Positions 26,690-34,289 of a stretch of 64,000 nt of DNA are shown here, piece after piece; positions within the stretch are counted from its first letter, which is position 1; the number at the start of each line of letters is the position of its first letter. Origin of the DNA: Salinimicrobium sp050750585 (GTDB lineage Bacteria > Bacteroidota > Bacteroidia > Flavobacteriales > Flavobacteriaceae). The stretch spans positions 1 to 64,000 of the forward strand of contig NZ_JBOJLM010000003.1 in the NCBI RefSeq assembly GCF_050750585.1, given 5' to 3'. The position numbers and the translations under genes were made by a program. Below the pieces are notes generated by a model. It did no database searches. It was not told the origin of the DNA and saw only the letters and a program-made list of their open reading frames with translations.

Positions 26690-26835
26690 TACTTTTTGTT
26701 CTGCTGGTCTTTGATATTGTCTTTTTCAAGATCAAATTCGTTCGTTTCTCTATCGCGGTTTCCTATCTGGCCACTAAGAGGATCATTATCACTACTTCTT
26801 TTTCTTTTATCGTGTTTATCTTCTATACGTCCCAT
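26689..26835 (-). CDS. small charged protein, 48 residues
   Basis: A hydrophilic 48-residue protein rich in Asp, Glu, Lys and Arg (start MGRIEDKHDKRKRSSDNDPL), without Cys or hydrophobic helix. I do not recognise a family. The frame remains open upstream to 26943, but the start at 26835 is chosen because the longer N-terminus overlaps the end of trpA. Its stop overlaps the bTHX start (TAATG), which supports translation. It lies 81 bases after trpA on the same strand and could be in the trp transcript. Confidence 0.5.
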   Translation of the reverse strand: MGRIEDKHDKRKRSSDNDPLSGQIGNRDRETNEFDLEKDNIKDQQNKK

Positions 26836-26915
26836 AATTTCGTTTTTTGAATTCACTTCAAGATACGAAAATTCATACCCGGGCGCTATTAAATCATTGT
26901 TAATAAGCGGGTTAA

Positions 26916-27683
26916 TTATCTTATGGAACTTATAAAGTCCCAAATCCCGGAGGTGCCGCTGTCAGTAAGTTGCTTAATAAATGCACTCCCAATAATTGCC
27001 CCTTTAGTATTTTCGGTTGCTGCGGAAAATGTTTCATTATCCTTGATCCCAAAACCAACAATAAGAGGACTCTGTAATGCCATTTTTGACACCCTTGTGA
27101 AATACTCCTTCTGAAGCTGCCCAAATCCGCCTGTACCTCCGGTTACCGCTGCAGTACTCACCATATAAATAAACCCTTCTGAAGCTTTATCTATTTCTCT
27201 TATCCTTTCTTCGGAAGTTTGGGGAGTGATCAGGAAGACCGGAAGCAGGTCATACTGCTGAAATATCTCTCTATAATGCAGCTGATATTCTTCCAGCGGA
27301 AGATCCGGGATAATAAGTCCGTCAATGCCTATTTCACTACACTTACGGCAGAATTTCTCCACCCCGTACTGAAGTATCGGATTAAAATATCCCATGATCA
27401 ATAATGGTATATCCACAGTTTCCCGAATATTCTCCAACTGATCAAAAAGTTTTGTGGTGGTCATGCCATTTTTCAAAGCAGCTTCCGAACTTCTTTGAAT
27501 TACCGGCCCATCTGCCAAAGGATCACTAAAGGGCAATCCAATTTCAACCATATCTACACCGCTGCTTTGTAATTCCTTTAAAATTGTGACTGTATCTTCA
27601 GGTTGAGGATAACCGGCAGTAAAGTAGATGGAAAGCAGCTTTTTTGAAGAATTTTCCTTGAGTTTTTGTTTGATTCTGTTCAT
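26916..27683 (-). CDS. trpA: tryptophan synthase alpha chain
   Basis: TrpA cleaves indole-3-glycerol phosphate to indole and passes it to TrpB. The 255-residue TIM barrel has the catalytic Glu in MVEIGLPFSDPLADGPVIQ, Asp in LIIPDLPLEEY, and the phosphate loop VGFGIKD. Length is typical of Bacteroidota. It is the last gene of the trp operon, separated from trpB by a 14-bp-arm hairpin. A half copy of the dispersed palindrome (right arm plus GACACC, about 27076-27093) encodes part of VSKMAL. Confidence 0.97.
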   Translation of the reverse strand: MNRIKQKLKENSSKKLLSIYFTAGYPQPEDTVTILKELQSSGVDMVEIGLPFSDPLADGPVIQRSSEAALKNGMTTTKLFDQLENIRETVDIPLLIMGYFNPILQYGVEKFCRKCSEIGIDGLIIPDLPLEEYQLHYREIFQQYDLLPVFLITPQTSEERIREIDKASEGFIYMVSTAAVTGGTGGFGQLQKEYFTRVSKMALQSPLIVGFGIKDNETFSAATENTKGAIIGSAFIKQLTDSGTSGIWDFISSIR

Positions 27684-27694
27684 ATCTATGGAGA

Positions 27695-27725
27695 GACCTC
27701 ACAGGTCTTTGAGACCTGTGAGGTC
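27695..27725. repeat. perfect hairpin between trpB and trpA
   Basis: GACCTCACAGGTCT and AGACCTGTGAGGTC form 14-base perfect arms with a TTG loop. It leaves 8 bases to the trpB stop and 11 to the trpA ATG. Such GACCTCACAGGT-type repeats are common in Bacteroidota intergenic DNA; inside the operon it could lower trpA expression. Confidence 0.75.
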
Positions 27726-27733
27726 TGCTTTAT

Positions 27734-28915
27734 TTACAAATTAAAATGTTCAATATAGGTGTTGAGGTCCTTGTCTCCACGTCCCGATAAGTTCACGACC
27801 ACCACTTCATCTTTTCCAAACTTTCGCTTCTCAAAAATGGCTAAAGCATGGGCCGTTTCTATTGCTGGAATAATGCCTTCCAGTTTGCACAGGTCGAGAC
27901 CTGCGGCCATCGCGTCTTCATCGGTAATAGAAATGAATTCCCCCCGCCCGGTCCTGAATAGGTTAGCGTGCATAGGTCCTACGCCGGGATAATCCAGTCC
28001 GGCTGAGATGGAATAAGGCTCTGTGATCTGTCCGTCATCGGTTTGCATGAGGAGGGTTTTACTTCCGTGGATGATCCCTTCCCGACCTAGAGCCGAAGTT
28101 GCCGCACTTTTTCCGGTAAGGATTCCTTCCCCGGCGGCTTCCACTGCGATGATATTTACTTTCTCATTGTCGAGGTAGTGATAGTAAATTCCGGCGGCAT
28201 TACTGCCTCCGCCTACACAAGCTACTACATGATCTGGTGCCTCACGACCTTCTTTTTCCTGCAGTTGTTTTTTCACCTCTTCAGAAATAACACTCTGGAA
28301 GCGGGCTACCATATCTGGATAAGGATGCGGTCCCACCACAGAACCAATGATGTAATGCGTGTCCACCGGATTGTTGATCCAATCGCGGATTGCTTCATTG
28401 GTCGCATCTTTTAAAGTTTTACTTCCTGAAGTTGCCGGTACCACAGTAGCGCCAAGCATCTTCATCCGGGCAACGTTTGGGGCCTGCCTTTTAATGTCTA
28501 CCTCGCCCATATATACCACGCACTCAATCCCCATTAAAGCGCAAACTGTAGCGGTTGCCACTCCGTGTTGTCCTGCGCCGGTTTCGGCAATGATCCGGTT
28601 TTTGCCCAGGCGCTTTGCCATCAGGATCTGCCCGATTGTATTATTAACTTTATGTGCCCCGGTATGACAGAGATCTTCGCGCTTCAGGTAAATTTTGGTA
28701 TCGAATTTCTCGCTAAACCTTTTAGCAAAATAAAGCGGGGTGGGCCGCCCTACATAATCCTTCAGCAGCTGGCGGAATTCTTTCTGAAAACTCTCTTCCT
28801 GCATGATATTCAAATAGCGGGAACGGAGTTCTTCCACATTTGGGTACAACATTTCGGGAATAAAGGCGCCGCCAAAATCCCCGTAATAACCTTTTTCGTT
28901 TACTTGATAACTCAT
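27734..28915 (-). CDS. trpB: tryptophan synthase beta chain
   Basis: TrpB condenses indole and serine with PLP. The 393-residue protein has the PLP lysine in REDLCHTGAHKVNN, the ETGAGQHGVATA loop, the phosphate site CVGGGSNAAG, and a C-terminal SGRGDKD. It is a TrpB1-type (alpha-associated) chain. It follows trpF by 5 bases, so tight coupling is likely, and precedes trpA after a hairpin. Confidence 0.98.
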   Translation of the reverse strand: MSYQVNEKGYYGDFGGAFIPEMLYPNVEELRSRYLNIMQEESFQKEFRQLLKDYVGRPTPLYFAKRFSEKFDTKIYLKREDLCHTGAHKVNNTIGQILMAKRLGKNRIIAETGAGQHGVATATVCALMGIECVVYMGEVDIKRQAPNVARMKMLGATVVPATSGSKTLKDATNEAIRDWINNPVDTHYIIGSVVGPHPYPDMVARFQSVISEEVKKQLQEKEGREAPDHVVACVGGGSNAAGIYYHYLDNEKVNIIAVEAAGEGILTGKSAATSALGREGIIHGSKTLLMQTDDGQITEPYSISAGLDYPGVGPMHANLFRTGRGEFISITDEDAMAAGLDLCKLEGIIPAIETAHALAIFEKRKFGKDEVVVVNLSGRGDKDLNTYIEHFNL

Positions 28916-28920
28916 AATTT

Positions 28921-29568
28921 TTAATTGTATAGCCGTTCCCTGAAGGTCTTCAAAGCTTCGGCATCCTTTACTGCCGGGGCAGTTTCAAATTTACTGTTTA
29001 CGTCAATGCCGTAAAAGAGGTCCTCTTTTTGCCTTTTTTGGAAGGTATGGTAAAGTTCTTTTACTGCGGCTGTATCATCGGGCCCAATCCCGCCACTCAG
29101 GAAAAATGGAGTGGTAGAAGGATAATCCTGCAGCACCTCCCAGTTGAACCTGATCCCGTTGCCACCCTTACTTTTTCCCAGGGTGTCAAAAAGAAAATAA
29201 TCCACAACGTCCTCATACGGCTGTAACTTCCCAAAATCAAACTCATTTCCAATACTGAATACCTTGATGAGCTCAATTTCTTCGGAAATCTTCTGCTTCA
29301 GGTTGGTTATAAATTCCGGACTTTCTTCTCCGTGAAGCTGAAGTGCCGAAAGTTGATATTTTTTGATCTTTTCGAGGATCTCTTCTTCGGAAGCATTCAC
29401 AAAAACACCGGTTTTCTTTATTTTTTGATCCCCCTGAAAGATTTCTCCAACAACATTCCGCGGGGAACCTTTGAAAAAGATGAGTCCGAGGTAATCGGGT
29501 TGTAAAGCAGCGATACTGCTCATATTTTGAGGTTCCCGCATGCCACAGATCTTCAGTTTCAGGTTCAT
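28921..29568 (-). CDS. trpF: phosphoribosylanthranilate isomerase
   Basis: TrpF carries out the Amadori isomerisation of PRA to CdRP. The 215-residue barrel shows KICGMREPQN (catalytic Cys of the family), QLHGEESPEF, DYFLFDTLG (catalytic Asp), and FFLSGGIGPDD for phosphate binding. Its start overlaps the trpC stop by 4 bases (ATGA). Confidence 0.96.
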   Translation of the reverse strand: MNLKLKICGMREPQNMSSIAALQPDYLGLIFFKGSPRNVVGEIFQGDQKIKKTGVFVNASEEEILEKIKKYQLSALQLHGEESPEFITNLKQKISEEIELIKVFSIGNEFDFGKLQPYEDVVDYFLFDTLGKSKGGNGIRFNWEVLQDYPSTTPFFLSGGIGPDDTAAVKELYHTFQKRQKEDLFYGIDVNSKFETAPAVKDAEALKTFRERLYN

Positions 29569-30359
29569 GAGGTTATACTTTTCAATTCTTGAATAAATTC
29601 TGAAGCACTTTTTCCGGGGTCTTCGGTTTTCATGAAATTTCCTCCTATAAGGAAGCCTTTAAAGCCGCTTTTTTGAAGTTCTGTAATTGCTGAGGTTTCA
29701 CTAATGCCACTTTCGGAGATCTTGATGTAATTGTCTGGGATCTTTTCAGCAAGATCTTTGCTGTTCTTAAGATCTACCTCGAAAGTTTTGAGGTTGCGGT
29801 TGTTAACACCAATCATATCTACGGTGTCAAAAATGGCATTTTTGAGCTCCTCTTCATTGTGTACTTCCAGCAGTACCTCAAGACCAAGATCTTTTGCTTT
29901 TTTTGAAAGTTTCTGAATTTCCTTTGGCTTCAGGATGGCTGCGATCAAAAGGATCACATCTGCGCCCATGGCTTTTGCTTCAATGATTTGGTATTCATCG
30001 ATCATAAAATCCTTCCGAAGCAAAGGAAGCTTCACGGTTTCTCTTGCAATGGCAAGATCGTCAAGGCTGCCGCCAAAGAATTCCTCGTCTGTAAGCACCG
30101 AAATGCCCGAAGCACCTGCAGTTTCGTAACCCGCCGTCACTGTGGCAGCATCTGCTTCCAAATTGATCTCGGGATGGGAAGGGGAGCGGCGTTTAAACTC
30201 GGCAATGATTCCGGTGGAGGAATTTTTCAGGTTTTCCTTTAGGGAAATGCATTTTCGGCTAAAGTGGGGCAGGAGTTGAAGTGATTCTGCAGGCACTTCT
30301 TCTTTTAAAAAGGCTACTTCTTCTCTTTTTCTGGCTGCTATTTTTTCAAGTATGTTCAT
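29565..30359 (-). CDS. trpC: indole-3-glycerol phosphate synthase
   Basis: TrpC converts CdRP to indole-3-glycerol phosphate. The 264-residue barrel has IIAEFKRRSPS (catalytic Lys), VLTDEEFFGGSLDDL, LLRKDFMIDEYQI (catalytic Lys), LLEVHNEEEL (Glu) and IGVNNRNLKTFEVDL, then SESGI. The gene contains one exact copy of the dispersed palindrome, which encodes LKNAIFD between HNEEE and MIGVNNRN, a loop that varies in length among TrpC proteins. Confidence 0.97.
   Translation of the reverse strand: MNILEKIAARKREEVAFLKEEVPAESLQLLPHFSRKCISLKENLKNSSTGIIAEFKRRSPSHPEINLEADAATVTAGYETAGASGISVLTDEEFFGGSLDDLAIARETVKLPLLRKDFMIDEYQIIEAKAMGADVILLIAAILKPKEIQKLSKKAKDLGLEVLLEVHNEEELKNAIFDTVDMIGVNNRNLKTFEVDLKNSKDLAEKIPDNYIKISESGISETSAITELQKSGFKGFLIGGNFMKTEDPGKSASEFIQELKSITS
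29828..29844. repeat. dispersed palindrome inside trpC
   Basis: Exact CAAAAATGGCATTTTTG within coding sequence, preceded by GGTGT as in the copies at 15252 and 46409. Its presence in a coding gene means it is not only a terminator. Confidence 0.8.
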
Positions 30360-30367
30360 TTTCAGAA

Positions 30368-31357
30368 TTAATTTAATTGCTGCAGTTTTTGCAATGCTGT
30401 AAGCGCGCGACCGGAGTGCAGACTTTCTTTAGCTTCCAAAAAGGCCGTTTCCAGTCCGCTTTTTTTAACGGTATTGATCGCAACGGCCGCATTGGCACAA
30501 ACCACATTTTCCTGGGCTGCGGTTCCTTTATTGTTCAGCACATTCATAAAGATCTCTGCCGCCGATTCGATCGTATTCCCACCCGAAATTTCGGAAGCCT
30601 TAATGGATTCCAGCTGTAGATCGGCCGGGCGTAAAACAGCTTCGGCGTTATTGGTGATCATTTTTGTGTTTCCGGTAAGGGAGATCTCATCGTACCCGTC
30701 AAGGGCGTGTAAAATGGTAAAATTCTTGTCTGTTTTCTGGTAAAGATAGGCGTACATTCTGGCAAGTTCGAGGCTAAATACCCCGACCACCTGGTTTTTT
30801 GGGAATGCTGGATTCACCATGGGTCCCAGCATATTGAAAAAAGTTTTCACTCCCAGTTCCTTGCGGATTGGGGCGACGTTTTTCATGGCCGGGTGGAAGA
30901 GGGCAGCGTGAAGAAAACAAATTCCAGCTTCGTCCATACTCCGCTTTAAAAAGTCCTGTTCATTAGTGAATTTTATCCCCAAATGCTCCATCACATTCGA
31001 GCTGCCACAGCCCGAAGAAACGCCGTAGTTTCCATGTTTTGCAACCTTTACACCGGCTCCTGCCGTCACAAAGGACGCCAGTGTGGAAATGTTGAAAGTG
31101 TCCTTGCCATCGCCTCCTGTTCCGCAGAGATCAATTGGATCGTACTGGGCGAGATCTGTAGAAAGGCACATTTCCAGCAGGGCATCCCTAAACCCTTCCA
31201 GCTCTTCAAGGGTGATGCTGCGCATCATATAAACCGTTAAAAAAGCGGCAATCTGACTGTGATTGTATTGTCCTGCAGAAATATTGACCAGTACATTTCT
31301 TGCTTCCTCTTTAGAAATGGTTTCGTGGTTGATCAACCTGTTTAAAATTGCTTTCAT
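30368..31357 (-). CDS. trpD: anthranilate phosphoribosyltransferase
   Basis: TrpD joins anthranilate and PRPP. The 329-residue protein has DLCGTGGDGKDTFNIST (PRPP loop), KHGNYGVSSGCGSSNVMEHLG, and FLHAALFHPAMKNVAPIRKELGVKTFFNMLGPMVNPA, all diagnostic. It lies 8 bases upstream of trpC and 4 bases after trpG. No fusion to trpG, as is usual in this phylum. Confidence 0.97.
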   Translation of the reverse strand: MKAILNRLINHETISKEEARNVLVNISAGQYNHSQIAAFLTVYMMRSITLEELEGFRDALLEMCLSTDLAQYDPIDLCGTGGDGKDTFNISTLASFVTAGAGVKVAKHGNYGVSSGCGSSNVMEHLGIKFTNEQDFLKRSMDEAGICFLHAALFHPAMKNVAPIRKELGVKTFFNMLGPMVNPAFPKNQVVGVFSLELARMYAYLYQKTDKNFTILHALDGYDEISLTGNTKMITNNAEAVLRPADLQLESIKASEISGGNTIESAAEIFMNVLNNKGTAAQENVVCANAAVAINTVKKSGLETAFLEAKESLHSGRALTALQKLQQLN

Positions 31358-31361
31358 GCTG

Positions 31362-32036
31362 CTAAATTATTTCAGATTGTTGATCATTTTTTTCTGCTGT
31401 GACCTTCTGTGCCGGACTATTAACCCAGTTGGCGATCATCTTTTTTCCTTGTGGCGTCAAAACGGATTCAGGGTGAAACTGTACCCCACGTACATCAAAA
31501 TCCCGGTGGCGCAGGGACATGACTTCTCCATTCTCATCATAGGAAGTAGCCTGCAGACAGTCGGGGAGTGCCCGGTCCACCACCCAGGAGTGATAGCGGC
31601 CAACTTCCAGTTCGGTTTCCAGCTGGTCATAGAGAAATTCATCTGTAACACAAAGCTTAATTTTTGAAGCTACCCCGTGGTGCACCTCCTTTAAGTTAAT
31701 GAGTTTTCCACCAAAAACTTCCCCAATAGCCTGCTGGCCCAAACACACTCCAAAAATGCTCTTTTTGGAGGCGTAGGTAGAGATTATCTTTTTTAGAAGC
31801 CCGGCTTCATCGGGAATTCCTGGGCCGGGAGACAGCAGGATCTTGTCGTATTTTTCAATTTCTTCCAGGTCCAGCTCATCATTTCGGCGAACAGTCACTT
31901 TGCAGTCCAGTTCCTCGAGGTAGTGTACAAGATTGTAAACGAAGGAATCGTAATTGTCTATTACGAGGACGGATGGGGTCCCACCGCCTTCACTAATGGG
32001 GAGGGAGTTCTTCGTTATGTCAAGATTATTTTTCAT
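31362..32036 (-). CDS. trpG: anthranilate synthase component II (glutamine amidotransferase)
   Basis: TrpG supplies ammonia from glutamine to TrpE. The class I amidotransferase has the catalytic Cys98 in SIFGVCLGQQAIGE, the oxyanion LLSPGPGIPDE, and the His/Glu pair GVQFHPESVLTP. The family normally starts at about VLVIDNYDSF, but here 22 residues precede it (KNSLPISEGGGTPS). That part is encoded by GC-rich sequence matching the intergenic repeat family, and no start codon exists closer to the domain. A degenerate palindrome overlaps the Cys98 region (31748-31770). Confidence 0.94.
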   Translation of the reverse strand: MKNNLDITKNSLPISEGGGTPSVLVIDNYDSFVYNLVHYLEELDCKVTVRRNDELDLEEIEKYDKILLSPGPGIPDEAGLLKKIISTYASKKSIFGVCLGQQAIGEVFGGKLINLKEVHHGVASKIKLCVTDEFLYDQLETELEVGRYHSWVVDRALPDCLQATSYDENGEVMSLRHRDFDVRGVQFHPESVLTPQGKKMIANWVNSPAQKVTAEKNDQQSEII

Positions 32037-32048
32037 TTTTTCATTTTT

Positions 32049-32131
32049 TTGTTCCCTCCATTTAAGGAGGAGTGCCCAAAGGGCGGAGTGATTAACTCCC
32101 CTCCTTAAAAAGGAGGGGCTGGGGGAGGCTT
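32049..32131. repeat. GC-rich hairpin repeat filling the trpE-trpG gap
   Basis: Three hairpins lie in a row: CCCTCC/GGAGG (about 32054-32070), GCCC-AAA-GGGC (32074-32084) and CCCCTCCTT-AAA-AAGGAGGGG (32098-32118), followed by CTGGGGGAGGC that runs to the trpE stop. The CCTCCTTAAAAAGGAGGGG-type unit is familiar from Bacteroidota intergenic DNA. It may attenuate trpG and later genes. Confidence 0.75.
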
Positions 32132-33530
32132 AGATTTCTTCAGCCAGCTCCAATGCTTTCTTTAATGCTCCAATTTTGTTATAAACTTCCTGTAACTCTC
32201 CTTCAGGGGTTGATCCTGAAACAATACCGGCACCGGCCTGATAATATAGTCGGTGGTTCTTGCTCAGGAACGACCTGATGATAATGGCATGATTAAAATT
32301 TCCGTTGAAGTCCATAAAGCCAATGGCGCCGCCATAGAAATCGCGGTTCACATTTTCATACCGCTCAATGAGCTGCATTGCTCTGTGTTTTGGGGCTCCG
32401 CTTAGCGTTCCGGCAGGGAAAGTATCGGCCACCATTTGCATGGTGCTCACGTCTTCATTTTTAATACCGGTGACTTTGCTCACCAGGTGAATCACGTGAG
32501 AGAAATATTGGATCTCCTTGTAGTTTTCCACTTTCACTTCTTTACTGCTTCGGCTAAGATCGTTGCGGGCGAGATCTACCAGCATTACATGTTCGGCGTT
32601 TTCCTTTTCATCGGCTGCCAGTGCCTTTGCGCTGGTAGCATCCTGCTCGTCATTTCCGGTGCGCTTAAAGGTGCCGGCAATGGGATGAATTTCAGCTTTG
32701 CCATCTTTTACTACCAACTGAGCTTCAGGCGAACTTCCAAAGATCTTAAAGCTTCCGTAGTCAAAATAGAATAGATATGGCGAAGGATTAACATTTCGCA
32801 GGGCGCGATATACATTGAATTCATCGCCCTTGAAGCCTTGTGAAAATCTTCGGGAAAGCACCAATTGAAAAACGTCACCCCGGTGACAATGCTCCTTTGC
32901 TTTTAAGACCATGTTGCGGTAACCTTCATCGGTTTCATTTGAAGCAGGCTCCCCTTCCGCAGAGAAAGGATAGGAAGCGAAATTCTTTACCTTTAGGAGT
33001 TGTTCTATTTGATCAAGGTTATTTTTTTCGGAGTAACTGTGATCAAAAATATAGGCTTCGTTATTGAAATGATTTATTGCTATGATGTTCTGGTAAACCG
33101 CATACTGGATTTCCGGAATTTCTAAATCATCTTGTTTTTTGGACAGGTTGAGCTTTTCGAAATACTGCACTCCATCATATGCGATATATCCAAAAAGTCC
33201 TTCATTAATGAAATTAAAATTGGGACCGTTGGTTTCGAACTTTTTAGAAAATTCGTGAATGGCTGCAGGAACATCAAACTGGGCAGTGATGGGAGTTTCC
33301 CGGGAAGTGCCATCGGGGAAAGACTCGATAAAAAGCCCTTTTTTAACCATTACTCCGGCTATAGGGTTGCAGCAAATGTAGGAAAAGCTGTTCTCGTTAC
33401 CGTGGTAATCACTACTTTCAAGCAAGAGACTGTTGGGAAAGATATCCCGCAGCCGCAGGTAGACACTTACCGGGGTAAAAGTATCTGCCAGAAGTTTTTT
33501 ATAAGTAGTGGTAAGTTTATACATGTTCAT
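32130..33530 (-). CDS. trpE: anthranilate synthase component I
   Basis: TrpE makes anthranilate from chorismate with ammonia from TrpG. The 466-residue protein has the tryptophan-feedback site near the N-terminus (LLLESSDYHG), and the chorismate-binding part from about 180 on: VFQLVLSRRFSQGF, YLFYFDYGSFKIFGSSPEAQL, HPIAGTFKRTG, LVDLARNDL, HLVSKVTG, FPAGTLSGAPKHRAM, GGAIGFMDFNG and AGAGIVSGSTPE. Start: ATG 33530; a second ATG lies two codons in. It is the first structural gene behind the trp attenuator. The repeat element at 32049-32131 begins at its stop codon. Confidence 0.98.
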   Translation of the reverse strand: MNMYKLTTTYKKLLADTFTPVSVYLRLRDIFPNSLLLESSDYHGNENSFSYICCNPIAGVMVKKGLFIESFPDGTSRETPITAQFDVPAAIHEFSKKFETNGPNFNFINEGLFGYIAYDGVQYFEKLNLSKKQDDLEIPEIQYAVYQNIIAINHFNNEAYIFDHSYSEKNNLDQIEQLLKVKNFASYPFSAEGEPASNETDEGYRNMVLKAKEHCHRGDVFQLVLSRRFSQGFKGDEFNVYRALRNVNPSPYLFYFDYGSFKIFGSSPEAQLVVKDGKAEIHPIAGTFKRTGNDEQDATSAKALAADEKENAEHVMLVDLARNDLSRSSKEVKVENYKEIQYFSHVIHLVSKVTGIKNEDVSTMQMVADTFPAGTLSGAPKHRAMQLIERYENVNRDFYGGAIGFMDFNGNFNHAIIIRSFLSKNHRLYYQAGAGIVSGSTPEGELQEVYNKIGALKKALELAEEI

Positions 33531-33556
33531 TTTTTTACTGAATTATGAGCATAAAA

Positions 33557-33584
33557 AAAGGCTTGTCGTGATTGACAAGCCTTT
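33557..33584 (-). terminator. trp operon attenuator hairpin
   Basis: On the minus strand AAAGGCTTGTC and GACAAGCCTTT form perfect 11-base arms with a 6-base loop (AATCAC), followed by TTTTTT, 21 bases before trpE. The loop and top of the 3' arm (33565-33571, TCACGAC in RNA sense) can alternatively pair with GTCGTGA at the end of the leader peptide (33609-33615). Confidence 0.85.
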
Positions 33585-33608
33585 GTATATAATTACAGGA
33601 GGTGTTGC

Positions 33609-33665
33609 TCACGACGATTGACGTAAGTATTTCCACCACCAGTTATTTTTATTGATCAGGTTCAT
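33609..33665 (-). CDS. trpL: trp leader peptide, MNLINKNNWWWKYLRQSS
   Basis: An 18-codon reading frame with three consecutive Trp codons (codons 9-11) precedes the attenuator hairpin and trpE. Normal translation to the stop codon would cover 33609-33615 and allow the terminator; stalling at the Trp codons would leave that segment free to pair with the terminator loop and stop it forming. This is the standard ribosome-mediated attenuation logic. A -7 promoter lies only 8 bases upstream of the ATG, so the 5' leader would be nearly absent. Confidence 0.85.
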   Translation of the reverse strand: MNLINKNNWWWKYLRQSS

Positions 33666-33673
33666 TTGAATAG

Positions 33674-33681
33674 CAAATATA
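33674..33681 (-). promoter_or_regulatory. -7 promoter element of the trp operon
   Basis: TATATTTG on the minus strand, exact TAnnTTTG, 8 bases before the trpL ATG. No clear -33 box. Confidence 0.5.
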
Positions 33682-33776
33682 GAAGGGAATTTATTCTAAA
33701 AAAATATTTTTTGAAATTATTTCTGCTTTCCACGCAATCACGGAATGGAAGGAGCTAAAAAAGAGCAGGTGATTCT

Positions 33777-33784
33777 TATATTTG
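33777..33784 (+). promoter_or_regulatory. -7 promoter element of the rhodanese gene
   Basis: TATATTTG, exact TAnnTTTG, 27 bases before the ATG at 33812; divergent from the trp promoter. Confidence 0.5.
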
Positions 33785-33811
33785 TGAACATAACTTAAAT
33801 GAGAAAAAATC

Positions 33812-34123
33812 ATGAAAGAATTAAATCAGGAAGAGTGGAGAGAGAAAATAGCTCAGGATGATAGAGCTGTGATCCTTGATGTAAGGACCGAAGAAGAAAT
33901 AGAAGAAGGCTACATTCCGGGAGCTAAAATGATAGACATCTATAAAGGGCAGGAATTTATCGATGAAATTGAAAAGTTAGATAAGGATAAAAATTATTAT
34001 GTCTACTGCCGAAGTGGCAATAGAAGTGGTCAGGCCTGCGCTATCATGGATCAAAAGGGGTTTGGCAATACATATAACCTCATTGGAGGATTCTCAAGCT
34101 GGGAAGGCGAAACGACAGAATAG
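33812..34123 (+). CDS. single-domain rhodanese-like protein
   Basis: The 103-residue protein is one rhodanese domain: DVRTEEEIEEGYIPGA near the N-terminus and an active-site loop YCRSGNRSG with Cys66. Six-residue loops of this type belong to GlpE/PspE-like sulfurtransferases, which move sulfane sulfur to cyanide or thiol acceptors. No signal peptide, so it should be cytoplasmic. It is monocistronic, with its own promoter and terminator. Confidence 0.92.
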   Translation: MKELNQEEWREKIAQDDRAVILDVRTEEEIEEGYIPGAKMIDIYKGQEFIDEIEKLDKDKNYYVYCRSGNRSGQACAIMDQKGFGNTYNLIGGFSSWEGETTE

Positions 34124-34148
34124 TCCTACAAACTATATGTTAAAATTT

Positions 34149-34180
34149 AAAGGGCAGAATTTACACAAATTCTGCCCTTT
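34149..34180 (+). terminator. terminator after the rhodanese gene
   Basis: AAAGGGCAGAATTT and AAATTCTGCCCTTT form perfect 14-base arms with an ACAC loop, followed by T residues. Confidence 0.9.
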
Positions 34181-34289
34181 TACATTTATGTGAATTACAG
34201 TAGCAGAGATTGTGCTTTTTTGGGTTTTAATGATTTTGATCACCATTGCTCCAAGGGTAGATAAGTACCTTTATAAAAACTTACCATTC

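Noticed and set aside
31748..31770. CTCCAAAAA/TTTTTGGAG near-palindrome in trpG
   Set aside because: The residues (SIFGVCLG) are the conserved active site, so codon chance is a better explanation than a true copy.
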